A DNA stretch of 64,000 bases from WHSO01 sp963732875 (GTDB taxonomy: Bacteria > Pseudomonadota > Alphaproteobacteria > SMXQ01), in contig CAVTBD010000002.1 of NCBI GenBank assembly GCA_963732875.1, positions 1,178,001-1,242,000 of the forward strand. The letters are read 5' to 3'. Shown piece after piece: positions 42,736 to 50,032 of this stretch (position 1 is its first letter; each line of letters opens with the position of its first letter). A model generated the notes under the pieces. It did no database searches and was not told the DNA's origin. It was given only the letters and a program-made list of their open reading frames with translations. Both the position numbers and the translations under genes were made by a program.

Positions 42736-43431
42736 ATGCCCGACGATCCCAGAGCGCAAGTCACCGTCGATCTCGCCCAGATGAAGCGCGACTTCGTCGC
42801 CGCCTGCCGCATCCTCGTCAGCGAAGGCGTGTCGGAAGCGGCCTTCAACGTGAGCTGCCGCGTCGATGAAGAGACCTGGATGACCATGCCAGTGACCAGC
42901 CCGACGCTGGTGACCGAGGACAACATCGTGGTCGGCAGGATCGCGGACGGCTCGAACAACTGGAAGGCCCATCCCGCGATCTACCGCGAGCGGCCGGACG
43001 TGGGCGGCATCGTCCATTGCCACCCGCCCCACGTGGTCGCGTTCTCGACACTGACGGACGGCGCGTTCGCGCCGGTGCACCACTACGGCGCGCCGTTCCA
43101 CGGCAGGATCACCACCTACCAGAGCCCGGGCCAGACCAAGTCCGACGACCGCGCCGCCGAGATGGCGCGCCAGCTCGGCCAGAACCGCATCATCCTGCAG
43201 CGCGGCCACGGCGTGATCGCGGTCGGCAAGGACCTCAAGGAGGCGGTGCTGTTCGTGCTGTTCCTGGAAGAAGCGGTGAAGACCAACCTGCTCGCCGCGC
43301 AGATGGGCAAGCCGAAGTATCTCACGCCCGAGCAGTCGGAGAAGATCGAGCCGCAGATCCTCAAGCAGCGCTCCCAGGACAAGGCCTGGGACCACTACGT
43401 CAACAAGGCGCGGATCAAGGGGTATTTGTAG
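42736..43431 (+). CDS. class II aldolase/adducin family protein
   Basis: A 231-aa protein. The zinc-binding HxH appears in GGIVHCHPPHVVAFSTL and a third His in HHYGAPFHGRITTYQS; the distal His is in LQRGHGVIAVGKDL. Members act as L-fuculose-phosphate-type aldolases, epimerases or decarboxylases, some in aromatic ring-cleavage routes. RBS AGGAGG lies before ATG 42736. The C-terminal part (PKYLTPEQSEKIEPQILKQR) is helical. It stands alone on the plus strand between repeats; substrate unknown. Confidence 0.9.
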   Translation: MPDDPRAQVTVDLAQMKRDFVAACRILVSEGVSEAAFNVSCRVDEETWMTMPVTSPTLVTEDNIVVGRIADGSNNWKAHPAIYRERPDVGGIVHCHPPHVVAFSTLTDGAFAPVHHYGAPFHGRITTYQSPGQTKSDDRAAEMARQLGQNRIILQRGHGVIAVGKDLKEAVLFVLFLEEAVKTNLLAAQMGKPKYLTPEQSEKIEPQILKQRSQDKAWDHYVNKARIKGYL

Positions 43432-43454
43432 GCCGCTCCCGAACCACGCGTTTC

Positions 43455-43555
43455 GTCATGCCCCGGCGCCGTGCGAAGCACGCATTCGCATGACATCCGG
43501 GGCATCTTTTTGCGCGCAGAGATCGCCCGCATGAAGCGGGCGATGACGGGGATGT
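43455..43555. repeat. short intergenic repeat (type B, partial copy)
   Basis: It starts with a CGTCATGCCCCGG block and continues to CCGGGGCATC (about 43516-43525), which is the inverted counterpart. A second stem follows, CGCCCGCATGAAGCGGGCG at about 43528-43546. The CGTCATG.CCCGG motif relates it to the longer element at 44213-44357. Confidence 0.6.
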
Positions 43556-43593
43556 TTGCAATACCGATCGCCGCACGATGGCGGCTACAACGC

Positions 43594-44077
43594 TCACATC
43601 TTCATGTCGAGCATCACGTCGTAGTGGATCATGACGTCGTCGCCGACCGATTTGGCGCGCTGGCCGAGCACCGAGCCGCCGCCGTGCGCGCCCTTGTAGC
43701 GCCCGGTGCCGCCGATCACCGTCAGCGGTCCCTGGAAGCGGCTGTTGAGGCCCTGCGCGTCGGCCTTCGTCAGGCCGCTGCCGTAGACCGTCAGCACCGA
43801 GCCGTCGGCGAAGGTGAAGGTCATGTAGTCCTGCCACCGGCCGCTGCCGTTGGTGTAGTCGATCAGGGCGTAGATCGCGACGTCGGCTTTCTTGCCCGCG
43901 ACCTCGGCCTTGCCGGAGATTTCGAGCACGCCCACCTTGCGCTTGGCCGCGGCGTCGGCGACGCCAGTGATGGCGCGGTCGAGCTTCAATTCCATGGTCC
44001 AGCGCGTCTCGGCCGCCGAAGCGTGCCCGGCATGAAAGAAAAGCCGCGGCAAGCGCGGCGCCCAGCAGATATCGCAT
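43594..44077 (-). pseudogene. allene-oxide-cyclase-barrel-like secreted protein with an apparent +1 frameshift in the signal peptide
   Basis: From ATG 44077 one frame gives the signal start MRYLLGAALAAAFL. The mature protein (HAGHASAAETRWTMELKLDR to MLDMKM, ending 43594) is in another frame. Deleting one T from TTTTCTTT near 44034-44041 joins them into a normal signal peptide with an AxA-like site at HASAAE. The mature part includes YTNGSGRWQDYMTFTF and VIGGTGRYKGAHGGGSV, the GGTGRY pattern of AOC/dirigent-like barrels. It may be a true pseudogene or a sequencing error. Function unknown. Confidence 0.7.
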
Positions 44078-44389
44078 GTCCCTGATCCCCCGTTCGGTCA
44101 TCGATCCCGGTAGCGTCACCGCTCGGCCGCGCGCGGTCAACCCGCCTGCTCCAGCGCGACCGCCGGGACGCCGTCGAGGGCCCCCGCCATTACGTTATTG
44201 CTCCCTTACGTCCGTCATGGTCGCCGAAGGGCGACCATCCACGAGTTGCTTTTCATCGGCACAAAAAGAACGTGGATGCCCCGGACGGAAGCTTGTCCTC
44301 GGGCCGCGCGTCGTGGAAGCACATTGATGACGCGGATCCCGAGGGCCGGGCATGACGAATTTGAATTACTCCTATGACCGCTCATGACC
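44078..44389. other. 312-bp gene-free gap containing a repeat
   Basis: This gap lies between two disrupted minus-strand genes. It is largely occupied by the repeat element described at 44213-44357. The left 130 bases contain no recognisable signal; the right end has the AT-rich run GAATTTGAATTACTCCTATG. Confidence 0.5.
44213..44357. repeat. intergenic palindromic repeat element (type B)
   Basis: The outer arms are CGTCATGG near 44214 and GGGCATGACG near 44347-44355. Inside is a perfect hairpin ATGGTCGCC, loop GAAG, GGCGACCAT at 44217-44238. Then ATCCACG.(AGTTGCTTTT) faces AAAAAGAA.CGTGGAT around a short loop. The CGTCATGG...CCATCCACG and CGTGGATG...GCATGACG halves are typical of a repeat family widely scattered between genes in Hyphomicrobiales and relatives. 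Confidence 0.75.
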
Positions 44390-45561
44390 TCAGTACGAGC
44401 GCGGCAGGCCGAGCACGTGCTCGGCGAGGTAGGCGAGGATCATGTTGGTGGAGATCGGCGCGGTGCGGTAGAGGCGCGCCTCGCGGAACTTGCGCTCGAC
44501 GTCGTATTCCTCGGCGAAGCCGTAGCCGCCGAAGGTCTGCATGCAGGTGTCCGCCGCCTGCCACGAGGCCTCCGAGGCGAGCAGCTTGGCGAGGTTGGCC
44601 TCCTCGCCGCACGGCTCGCCGGCGTCGAACAGGGCGGCGGCGCGCCCGACCATGAGCGCGGCGGCGCGCAGGCTCGCGTAGGCGCGCGCGATCGGGAACG
44701 CGACGCCCTGGTTCTGGCCGATGGCGCGGCCGAACACCCGGCGCGTCTTGGCGTAGTCGGCGGCGCGCTCGACGAACCAGCGGCCGTCGCCGATGCATTC
44801 GGCGCCGATCAGGGTGCGCTCGGCGTTCATGCCGTCGAGGATGTAGCGGAAGCCCTTGCCCGCCTCGCCCACCAGGTTCGCCGCGGGCACGCGCAGGTCG
44901 TCGAAGAACACCTCGCAGGTGGCGTGGTTGATCATGGTCGGGATCGGGACGGATCTCGACGCCGTGGCCGCGCGCTTCGCGGAGATCGACCACGAATACC
45001 GACAGCCCCTCGGTGCGCCGCTTCGTCTCCTCGCGCGGCGGTGGTGCGCGCGAGCAGCAGCATCAGGTCGGAATGCTCGGCGCGCGAGGTCCAGACCTTG
45101 GCGCCGTTGACGATGTAGTAATCGCCGTCGCGCACCGCGCGCGTGGTGAGCGCGAGCGTGTCGGTGCCGCTGCCAGGCTCGGTCACGCCGAATGCCTGCA
45201 GGCGCAGCCGCCCGGCCGCGATCCCGGGCAACCAGGCGCGCTTCTGGGCGTCGCTGCCGTGGCGCAGGATCGTGCCCATGGTGTACATCTGGGCATGGGC
45301 CGCGGCGCCGTTGCAGCCCGACGCCTGGATCTCTTCCAGGATCGCCGCCGCCTCGCGCAGGCCAAGGCCGGAGCCGCCGTAGTCCTCCGGGATCAGGCAG
45401 GCGAGCCAGCCGCCGTCCGTGAGCGCGTCGACGAATTCCTTCGGGTAGGTCCGCGCGCGGTCGTGGGCGCGCCAGTATTCGCCGGGAAAGCGCGCGCACA
45501 GGGCGCGCACCTGGGCGCGGATGTCGTCGAATTCGTCGCCGTCGGTGAACGCCTCGAGCAT
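44390..45561 (-). pseudogene. acyl-CoA dehydrogenase interrupted by two +1 frameshifts
   Basis: The N-terminal part (from ATG 45561: MLEAFTDGDEFDDIRAQVRA, EDYGGSGLGLREAA, TEPGSGTDTLALTT) runs in one frame to about 45045. A short middle stretch (REETKRRTEGLSVFVVDLRE) is in a second frame. The C-terminal part (PTMINHATCEVFFDDLRVPA, ERTLIGAECIGDGRW, TFGGYGFAEEYDVERKFRE) is in a third, ending at 44390. One extra base near 45031-45043 and one near 44941-44953 explain both shifts. Reassembled, it would be a normal ACAD of about 390 aa. Either decay or local sequence error. Confidence 0.85.
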
Positions 45562-45659
45562 CACCCTTCCCGCCTCGTGCCTGTACGGGAGCCGACTATA
45601 GCCGCGCGGCGGTCATGACGGGAACAGCCCAAGGTTCATTCGACATTCACCACTGGGCC

Positions 45660-45804
45660 GTCATTCCGGAAGCTCAGGCGAGCCCGGAAAAGCATCCTTT
45701 TCCGGTTGCGAGCCTTGCTATCCGGAATCCATGGTCGGCAAGGAGATGGATTTCGGGTCCCACGAAGCCCTTGCGATACAAGGGCTTCGCTTGCCCGGAA
45801 TGAC
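45660..45804. repeat. 145-bp intergenic repeat with terminal inverted repeats (type C)
   Basis: Terminal 10-bp inverted repeats GTCATTCCGG (45660-45669) and CCGGAATGAC (45795-45804). Internal features: GAAGCCCTTG, loop CGATA, CAAGGGCTTC at 45764-45788 (perfect 10-bp stem), and a GCGAGCCTTGCTATCCGGAA segment near 45707. The structure is that of a small non-coding mobile palindromic element. Confidence 0.8.
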
Positions 45805-45829
45805 GATAAAAAATGAATGTCGATTGGTC

Positions 45830-46555
45830 CTAGCCGCGCGCCGGCCCCTTGGCGACGGGGCGCGCGGGATCGCCGGTCCAGGCCGACCACGAGCCGACGT
45901 AGAGCGGCGCCTCGATGCCGGCGGCGTACATGGCCGCGAACTCGTGGGAAGCGGCGTTGCCGCTGCCGCAATAGACGCCGACCGGCTTCGAGCCGTCGGC
46001 GCCGAGGCCGGCGAACAGGGCGCGCAATTCGGCGTCCGGCTTGAACCGGCCGTCGGCTGCGATGGCGCCCGCCGAGGGCGCGCTGATGGCGCCGGGGATA
46101 TGGCCGGTGGCGGGCTTGTCGGGCTCGCCTTCGTAGGCGGCCTTGCCGCGCGCATCGAGCAGCGCACCCTTGCGCGCGATCGCGGCCGCGTCGTCCGCCT
46201 CGATCGTCGGCATGGACCCCGGCTTCACCGTGATGCTGCCGCCGCCCGGAGGATGGGCCGGCTGCGGCGCGGTATCGTGCCCCGCCGCCTGCCACGCCTT
46301 GAGGCCGCCGTCGAGCAGGCGGACGTTGCCGTGTCCCGCCCAGCGCAGGGTCCACCACGCACGCCCCGCCTGGGCGCCCGCGGCGTTGTCGTAGACGACG
46401 ACCAGCGTATCGGGCCCGATGCCCCAGCCCCGAAGGGTCTTTTCCAGCACGGCGGGATCGGGAAGCGGACGCCGTCCGCCCTGTTTGGTCGCCGGGCCGG
46501 AAATATCGGCAGCGAGCGATACGGCGATCGCGCCGGGAATGACCGGCCGCTCCAA
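45830..46555 (-). CDS. thiosulfate/3-mercaptopyruvate sulfurtransferase (two rhodanese domains), 5' end uncertain
   Basis: The visible protein has an N-terminal inactive rhodanese-like domain (GPDTLVVVYDNAAGAQAGRA, LLDGGLKAWQAAGHDT) and a C-terminal active one, with GVYCGSGNAASHEFAAMYAA holding the catalytic cysteine. Coordinates use the TTG at 46555. The same frame stays open, and protein-like (VEDLAARKSAKAPLVILDVS), up to 46666 but contains no ATG, GTG or TTG. An ATG at 46668-46670 is one base out of frame. So the true N-terminus either uses a rare start or is frameshifted. It transfers sulfane sulfur. Confidence 0.78.
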   Translation of the reverse strand: MERPVIPGAIAVSLAADISGPATKQGGRRPLPDPAVLEKTLRGWGIGPDTLVVVYDNAAGAQAGRAWWTLRWAGHGNVRLLDGGLKAWQAAGHDTAPQPAHPPGGGSITVKPGSMPTIEADDAAAIARKGALLDARGKAAYEGEPDKPATGHIPGAISAPSAGAIAADGRFKPDAELRALFAGLGADGSKPVGVYCGSGNAASHEFAAMYAAGIEAPLYVGSWSAWTGDPARPVAKGPARG

Positions 46556-46682
46556 GGGCGCCGTATCGAGGTCGTCGCTGACGTCGAGGATGACGAGCGG
46601 CGCCTTGGCCGATTTCCGGGCCGCCAGATCTTCGACGGCGATGAGAACGCTCTGAACGCGAATCAGTCATGTCTGATCGGCC

Positions 46683-47561
46683 TCACGCGGTCATGGTGCA
46701 GCGATACAGGATGCGCGTCGCGGTCTTGGTGTAGTCCTTGATCGCGCGGTGCTGCACCACCCGGTTGTCCCACACCGCCATCGCGCCCTGCTGCCATTCG
46801 AGCCGGCAGGTCGATTCCGGCGCCTTGATCATGTCGAACAGGATGCCGAGGATGTTCTGGCTGTGCACGCGGCTGACGCCCTTGATGTAGCAGACGTAGG
46901 ATTCGTTGATCGCCACCCATTTGCGCCCGGTGACCGGATGGGTGCGTATCAGCGGCATCTCGAACGGCGGCATGCGGCGGCGCGCCTCGGCGGCCTCCTC
47001 GGGATCGAGATAGCGGTCGGTGATGTGCCCGGTCGCGTCCGGGGACTGGATCACCTTGAGCGAATCGAGATACTGCGCGAACAGCGGATCGAGCTGCTCG
47101 TAGACGAAAGCGGCATTGGCGAACATCGTGTCGCCGCCGGCGTCCGGGATCTGCTTGCCGAACAGCGCCGTGAACGCGGGCGCGTCGGCGCGGAAGCCGC
47201 CGTCGGCATGCCAGACATGATTGCGCAGGTGCGCGTCCTTGGCCGACTGGATCATGGTCGCGTCGGGATTGTCCGGCGCGCGCGGCGTGTGCGGCCCGGA
47301 ATAGTCGAAGAACTCGCCGAGGAAGCCGGCGAACTTCGTGAAATTCAGCGCCGTCACGGTACCCGGCTCGAACATGAGCAGGCCCCGGTTGTGGAGATGG
47401 TCGCGCATGATCGAGCGGAAGCCGTCGGATACGGACTCGCCGTCGAACCGGTAGCCGGAAATGTACGACCCGACGGCCGACTTGATCGGCGAGATGCGCA
47501 CGCCTTCCGGCAGGGCGGCGTTGTCGGATTCCAGGCGAATCGTGGGATTTGCAGAAGCCAT
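46683..47561 (-). CDS. TauD/TfdA family Fe(II)/2-oxoglutarate-dependent dioxygenase
   Basis: A 292-aa oxygenase. The iron motif HxD is in NHVWHADGGFRAD, the distal His in NRVVQHRAIKDYTKTATR, and the 2-oxoglutarate-binding Arg follows in RILYRC. Family members oxidise taurine (releasing sulfite), alkylsulfonates, sulfate esters or 2,4-D. ATG 47561 is chosen for the fold start MASANPTIRLESDN, with AAAGG upstream. The neighbouring TauE-type permease (divergent) and sulfurtransferase (downstream, same strand) support an organosulfonate substrate, which remains an inference. Confidence 0.87.
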   Translation of the reverse strand: MASANPTIRLESDNAALPEGVRISPIKSAVGSYISGYRFDGESVSDGFRSIMRDHLHNRGLLMFEPGTVTALNFTKFAGFLGEFFDYSGPHTPRAPDNPDATMIQSAKDAHLRNHVWHADGGFRADAPAFTALFGKQIPDAGGDTMFANAAFVYEQLDPLFAQYLDSLKVIQSPDATGHITDRYLDPEEAAEARRRMPPFEMPLIRTHPVTGRKWVAINESYVCYIKGVSRVHSQNILGILFDMIKAPESTCRLEWQQGAMAVWDNRVVQHRAIKDYTKTATRILYRCTMTA

Positions 47562-47874
47562 GGGAGAACCTTTCTGGCCTTCATGTTTGACTGTCGCGGC
47601 GCCCCGAGGGCGGGAAAGCGGCGTGGTGTGCGGCCGCTTGCGTGGTGACCGCCGTCGACCCGGAGCTATAATGTCGTACAATATTATACAGAACGCGGCT
47701 GGTAAACCGGCCTGTTCGCCGCGTCATTCGACCGCAGGATAAATCAGGCCCGATCCGACCGGAAGGCGCCATCTCCGCCTTTCTTGCTGACCGGCGCGGC
47801 CGGAGGCGCTATCTCCTTACCCCCATGCCGCGCCTCACCCCACCCCCCAGCGGGACCGCCCCTTGATCGCCCAC
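47562..47874. other. divergent promoter region between the dioxygenase and the TSUP permease
   Basis: About 310 bp that should hold both promoters. An AT-rich island at 47667-47690 stands out in an otherwise GC-rich stretch (described separately). No reading frame with family features was seen. Confidence 0.5.
47667..47690. promoter_or_regulatory. divergent promoter/operator candidate with near-palindrome
   Basis: TATAAT lies on the plus strand at 47667-47672, and another TATAAT on the minus strand (complement of 47683-47688). The sequence GTACAATATTATAC at 47676-47689 is a near-perfect palindrome (two mismatches), similar in style to GntR- or LysR-type operators. It would control both the dioxygenase (-) and permease (+) genes. 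Confidence 0.4.
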
Positions 47875-48666
47875 ATGTTCCCGCCCGACCTGGTGCCCTT
47901 CCATACCCTGAGCGCGACGCAGATCGTGGCGCTGGTCATCATCTACGGCGCGGCCGCGACGATTCGCGGCGCGCTCGGTTTCGGCGCGGTGGCGCCGGCC
48001 ATCGTGTTCTCCTCGATGGTGCTGGAGCCGCACCATGCGGTGCTGCTCGCCCTCGCGACCGGGGTCTGGGCGCAGGCGCAGATCGTGCCGTTCGGCGTGC
48101 GCAACGGCGACTGGAAAATGGCGCTGCCGCTGCTGGTCGCGGGCTTCGCCGCGATCGCCGCCGGCGTGTTCGTGTTCAAGAAGCTGGAGCCGGGCTGGCT
48201 CACCGTCTGTCTCGGCGTCGCCATGCTCGGCATCGCGCTGATGGATCGCTACAGCCTGCTCGACCGGCTCGCCACCCGGATCGACCTGCGCAACATCGGC
48301 GTCGCCTTCGGCCTGTCCGCCCTCAGCGGGCTCATCGCCGGCATCGCCGGCGGCGGCGGCATGTATCTCTTTTCCGTCTACCTGAAATTCGCCTGCCCGA
48401 CGCCCGCGCGGATGCGCGGCACGTCGATCCTGGTGGGCTCCACCTTCCTGTTCTGGCGCTTCGCGGTGGCCATCGCCTTCGGCCTGATCTCGTGGCGCCT
48501 GATGGTGGAATCGGTGGTGCTGGTCCCTGTCTCGCTGGCCGGCGCGTGGCTCGGCATCCGGTTCTTCAACCGCGCCGACGCCAGGCGCTTCTACGGCGCG
48601 TTCCAGGCCGTGCTCATGCTGGGCGCGCTGGCGCTCCTGTGGAAGGGATTGGGGCGGGTCCTCTAG
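47875..48666 (+). CDS. TSUP family permease (TauE/SafE sulfite exporter type)
   Basis: A 263-aa inner-membrane protein with about eight hydrophobic segments. Features: ALVIIYGAAATIRGALGFGA and, in the second half, GLSALSGLIAGIAGGGGMYL, the paired Gly-rich motifs of the TSUP/TauE family. Family members export sulfite or sulfoacetate or take up other organic acids. ATG 47875 is used; an in-frame TTG at 47863 is possible and neither has a clear Shine-Dalgarno. Divergent from the TauD-like gene, it could remove the sulfite produced there. Confidence 0.88.
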   Translation: MFPPDLVPFHTLSATQIVALVIIYGAAATIRGALGFGAVAPAIVFSSMVLEPHHAVLLALATGVWAQAQIVPFGVRNGDWKMALPLLVAGFAAIAAGVFVFKKLEPGWLTVCLGVAMLGIALMDRYSLLDRLATRIDLRNIGVAFGLSALSGLIAGIAGGGGMYLFSVYLKFACPTPARMRGTSILVGSTFLFWRFAVAIAFGLISWRLMVESVVLVPVSLAGAWLGIRFFNRADARRFYGAFQAVLMLGALALLWKGLGRVL

Positions 48667-48680
48667 GAACCCGGCACCGA

Positions 48681-49142
48681 TCAGTGGCCGCGTACCGCGA
48701 TCCGGATCAGGTGGTTGGTCGGCCGATCCTTGCACGACAGCTCGACCGCCGCGCGATAGACCTCGGCGGTGGCCTCGTCGGCGACCATGACCGTGATGGG
48801 CTTGCCGAAGATGGCGGCGCGGTAGGACGCCGGGCCGAGCTCGTTGATGGCGATCGCCACCAGCCTGACCGGATCGGCGTCGGCACTGGCCGGGGTCGGC
48901 TCGGCGACGTCGAGGCGCGGGTCGATGCGCCAGGCGTCGGTCTTGAACATCTTCTTGAGGCCGGTCTGGGCCAGGCTGACGTAGCCGCCGGCGCGCGGGA
49001 AGCGCTTGCCGGGGGCCGCCTTGCCGTCGCCCTTGGCCTTCTCGAGCACCTTGACGAGGGCGCCCTTCATGCGGGTGCGTATCGCCGGAGGTGTCGTGTC
49101 GTCGTCGGCCTGTCGAGCCGTGTTACCGAATCGTGCTGCCAT
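48681..49142 (-). CDS. hypothetical protein, 153 aa
   Basis: I do not recognise the family. ATG 49142 follows AGGAGG six bases upstream, a strong ribosome-binding site. The N-terminal half is basic and disordered-looking (ARFGNTARQADDDTTPPAIR, KVLEKAKGDGKAAPGKRFPR). The C-terminal half looks folded, with VRLVAIAINELGPASYRAAI, TVMVADEATAEVYRAAVELS and the ending LIRIAVRGH, plus one Cys. No signal peptide or membrane helix. It converges with the permease gene (14-bp gap). Confidence 0.75.
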   Translation of the reverse strand: MAARFGNTARQADDDTTPPAIRTRMKGALVKVLEKAKGDGKAAPGKRFPRAGGYVSLAQTGLKKMFKTDAWRIDPRLDVAEPTPASADADPVRLVAIAINELGPASYRAAIFGKPITVMVADEATAEVYRAAVELSCKDRPTNHLIRIAVRGH

Positions 49143-49408
49143 GTCCCGCCTCCTGCCCCGTTGCCTCGTGGGCTCCTGGCTGATGGGTAATGCCACCGGA
49201 GCGCTACCCGATGGCCGGCACCATACGGGCGAATTGTTACAGATAAAGGACCCAAAAGCCAATGGGTTAGCGCGAACCGGCGGAAACCGGGGCCTGACCG
49301 GTGCCCCGGCGCTTTCGGTTGCCGAAATCGATACGATCGGTGACTCTCCCCCGGCAATGCCGGCGCGACCGGCCATCCAGATACGCACCAAGGAGAGGAA
49401 CCGTTCCC

Positions 49409-49924
49409 ATGACCGTGATGCCGCGCCAGCCCGCCCCCGCCCTCGACCTGCCGCTCGCCGGCGGCGGCAGGCTCGATCTCGCCACCACCACGCCGGGGCG
49501 GTTCAAGCTCTTGATGTTCTACCGCGGCCATTTCTGCCAGCGCTGCCGCGGCAACCTGCGTGAGCTCGACGCCAAGATCGACCGCCTCGACGCGCTCGGC
49601 GTCGACGTGTTCGCGGTCAGCATGGACCCCAAGGACAAGGCGGAATGGACCCGGGAGGAATGGGAGCTCAAGCACGTCGGCGTCGCCTACGGCCTGACCA
49701 TCGAAGGCGCGCGCGACTGGGATCTGTTCATCTCGACCGGCATGCGCACCGACGAGGCGCCACTGTTCAGCGAGCCCGCGGTGTTCCTGGTGCGGCCCGA
49801 CGGCACCGTGCAGTTCGCCGTGATCAACTCGATGCAGCGCATGCGGCCCTACCCCGAGGACATCATCGAGGCCATCGCGCGATTCATCGAGACCGGCGAG
49901 CTCGGCCGCGGCGAAGTAGCGTAG
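49409..49924 (+). CDS. AhpC/TSA-family redoxin (peroxiredoxin-like), 171 aa
   Basis: A thioredoxin-fold peroxidase-like protein. The active site is MFYRGHFCQRCRGNLRELDA, giving a CxxC instead of the single peroxidatic cysteine of typical AhpC, so it could be a thiol oxidoreductase or peroxidase. VFAVSMDPKDKAEWTREEW and FSEPAVFLVRPDGTVQFAVI complete the fold. AAGGAGAGG precedes ATG 49409. The upstream gap of 266 bp separates it from the divergent hypothetical gene. Confidence 0.87.
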   Translation: MTVMPRQPAPALDLPLAGGGRLDLATTTPGRFKLLMFYRGHFCQRCRGNLRELDAKIDRLDALGVDVFAVSMDPKDKAEWTREEWELKHVGVAYGLTIEGARDWDLFISTGMRTDEAPLFSEPAVFLVRPDGTVQFAVINSMQRMRPYPEDIIEAIARFIETGELGRGEVA

Positions 49925-49930
49925 CTCGAC

Positions 49931-49964
49931 GAAAAATGCCGGACCCGGCGAACCGGGTCCGGCA
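49931..49964 (-). terminator. intrinsic terminator of the bicupin gene
   Basis: TGCCGGACCCGG at 49937-49948 pairs perfectly with CCGGGTCCGGCA at 49953-49964 around CGAA. On the minus strand it is followed by TTTTTC (complement of 49931-49936). It lies between the convergent redoxin and bicupin genes and could also end the redoxin transcript. Confidence 0.85.
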
Positions 49965-50032
49965 GGATTTCGGGGCCGGGAGCCGGCGGAGACCTGAAAT
50001 GCCCCCGGGCCCCGAAAGCGGTCACACGCCCG

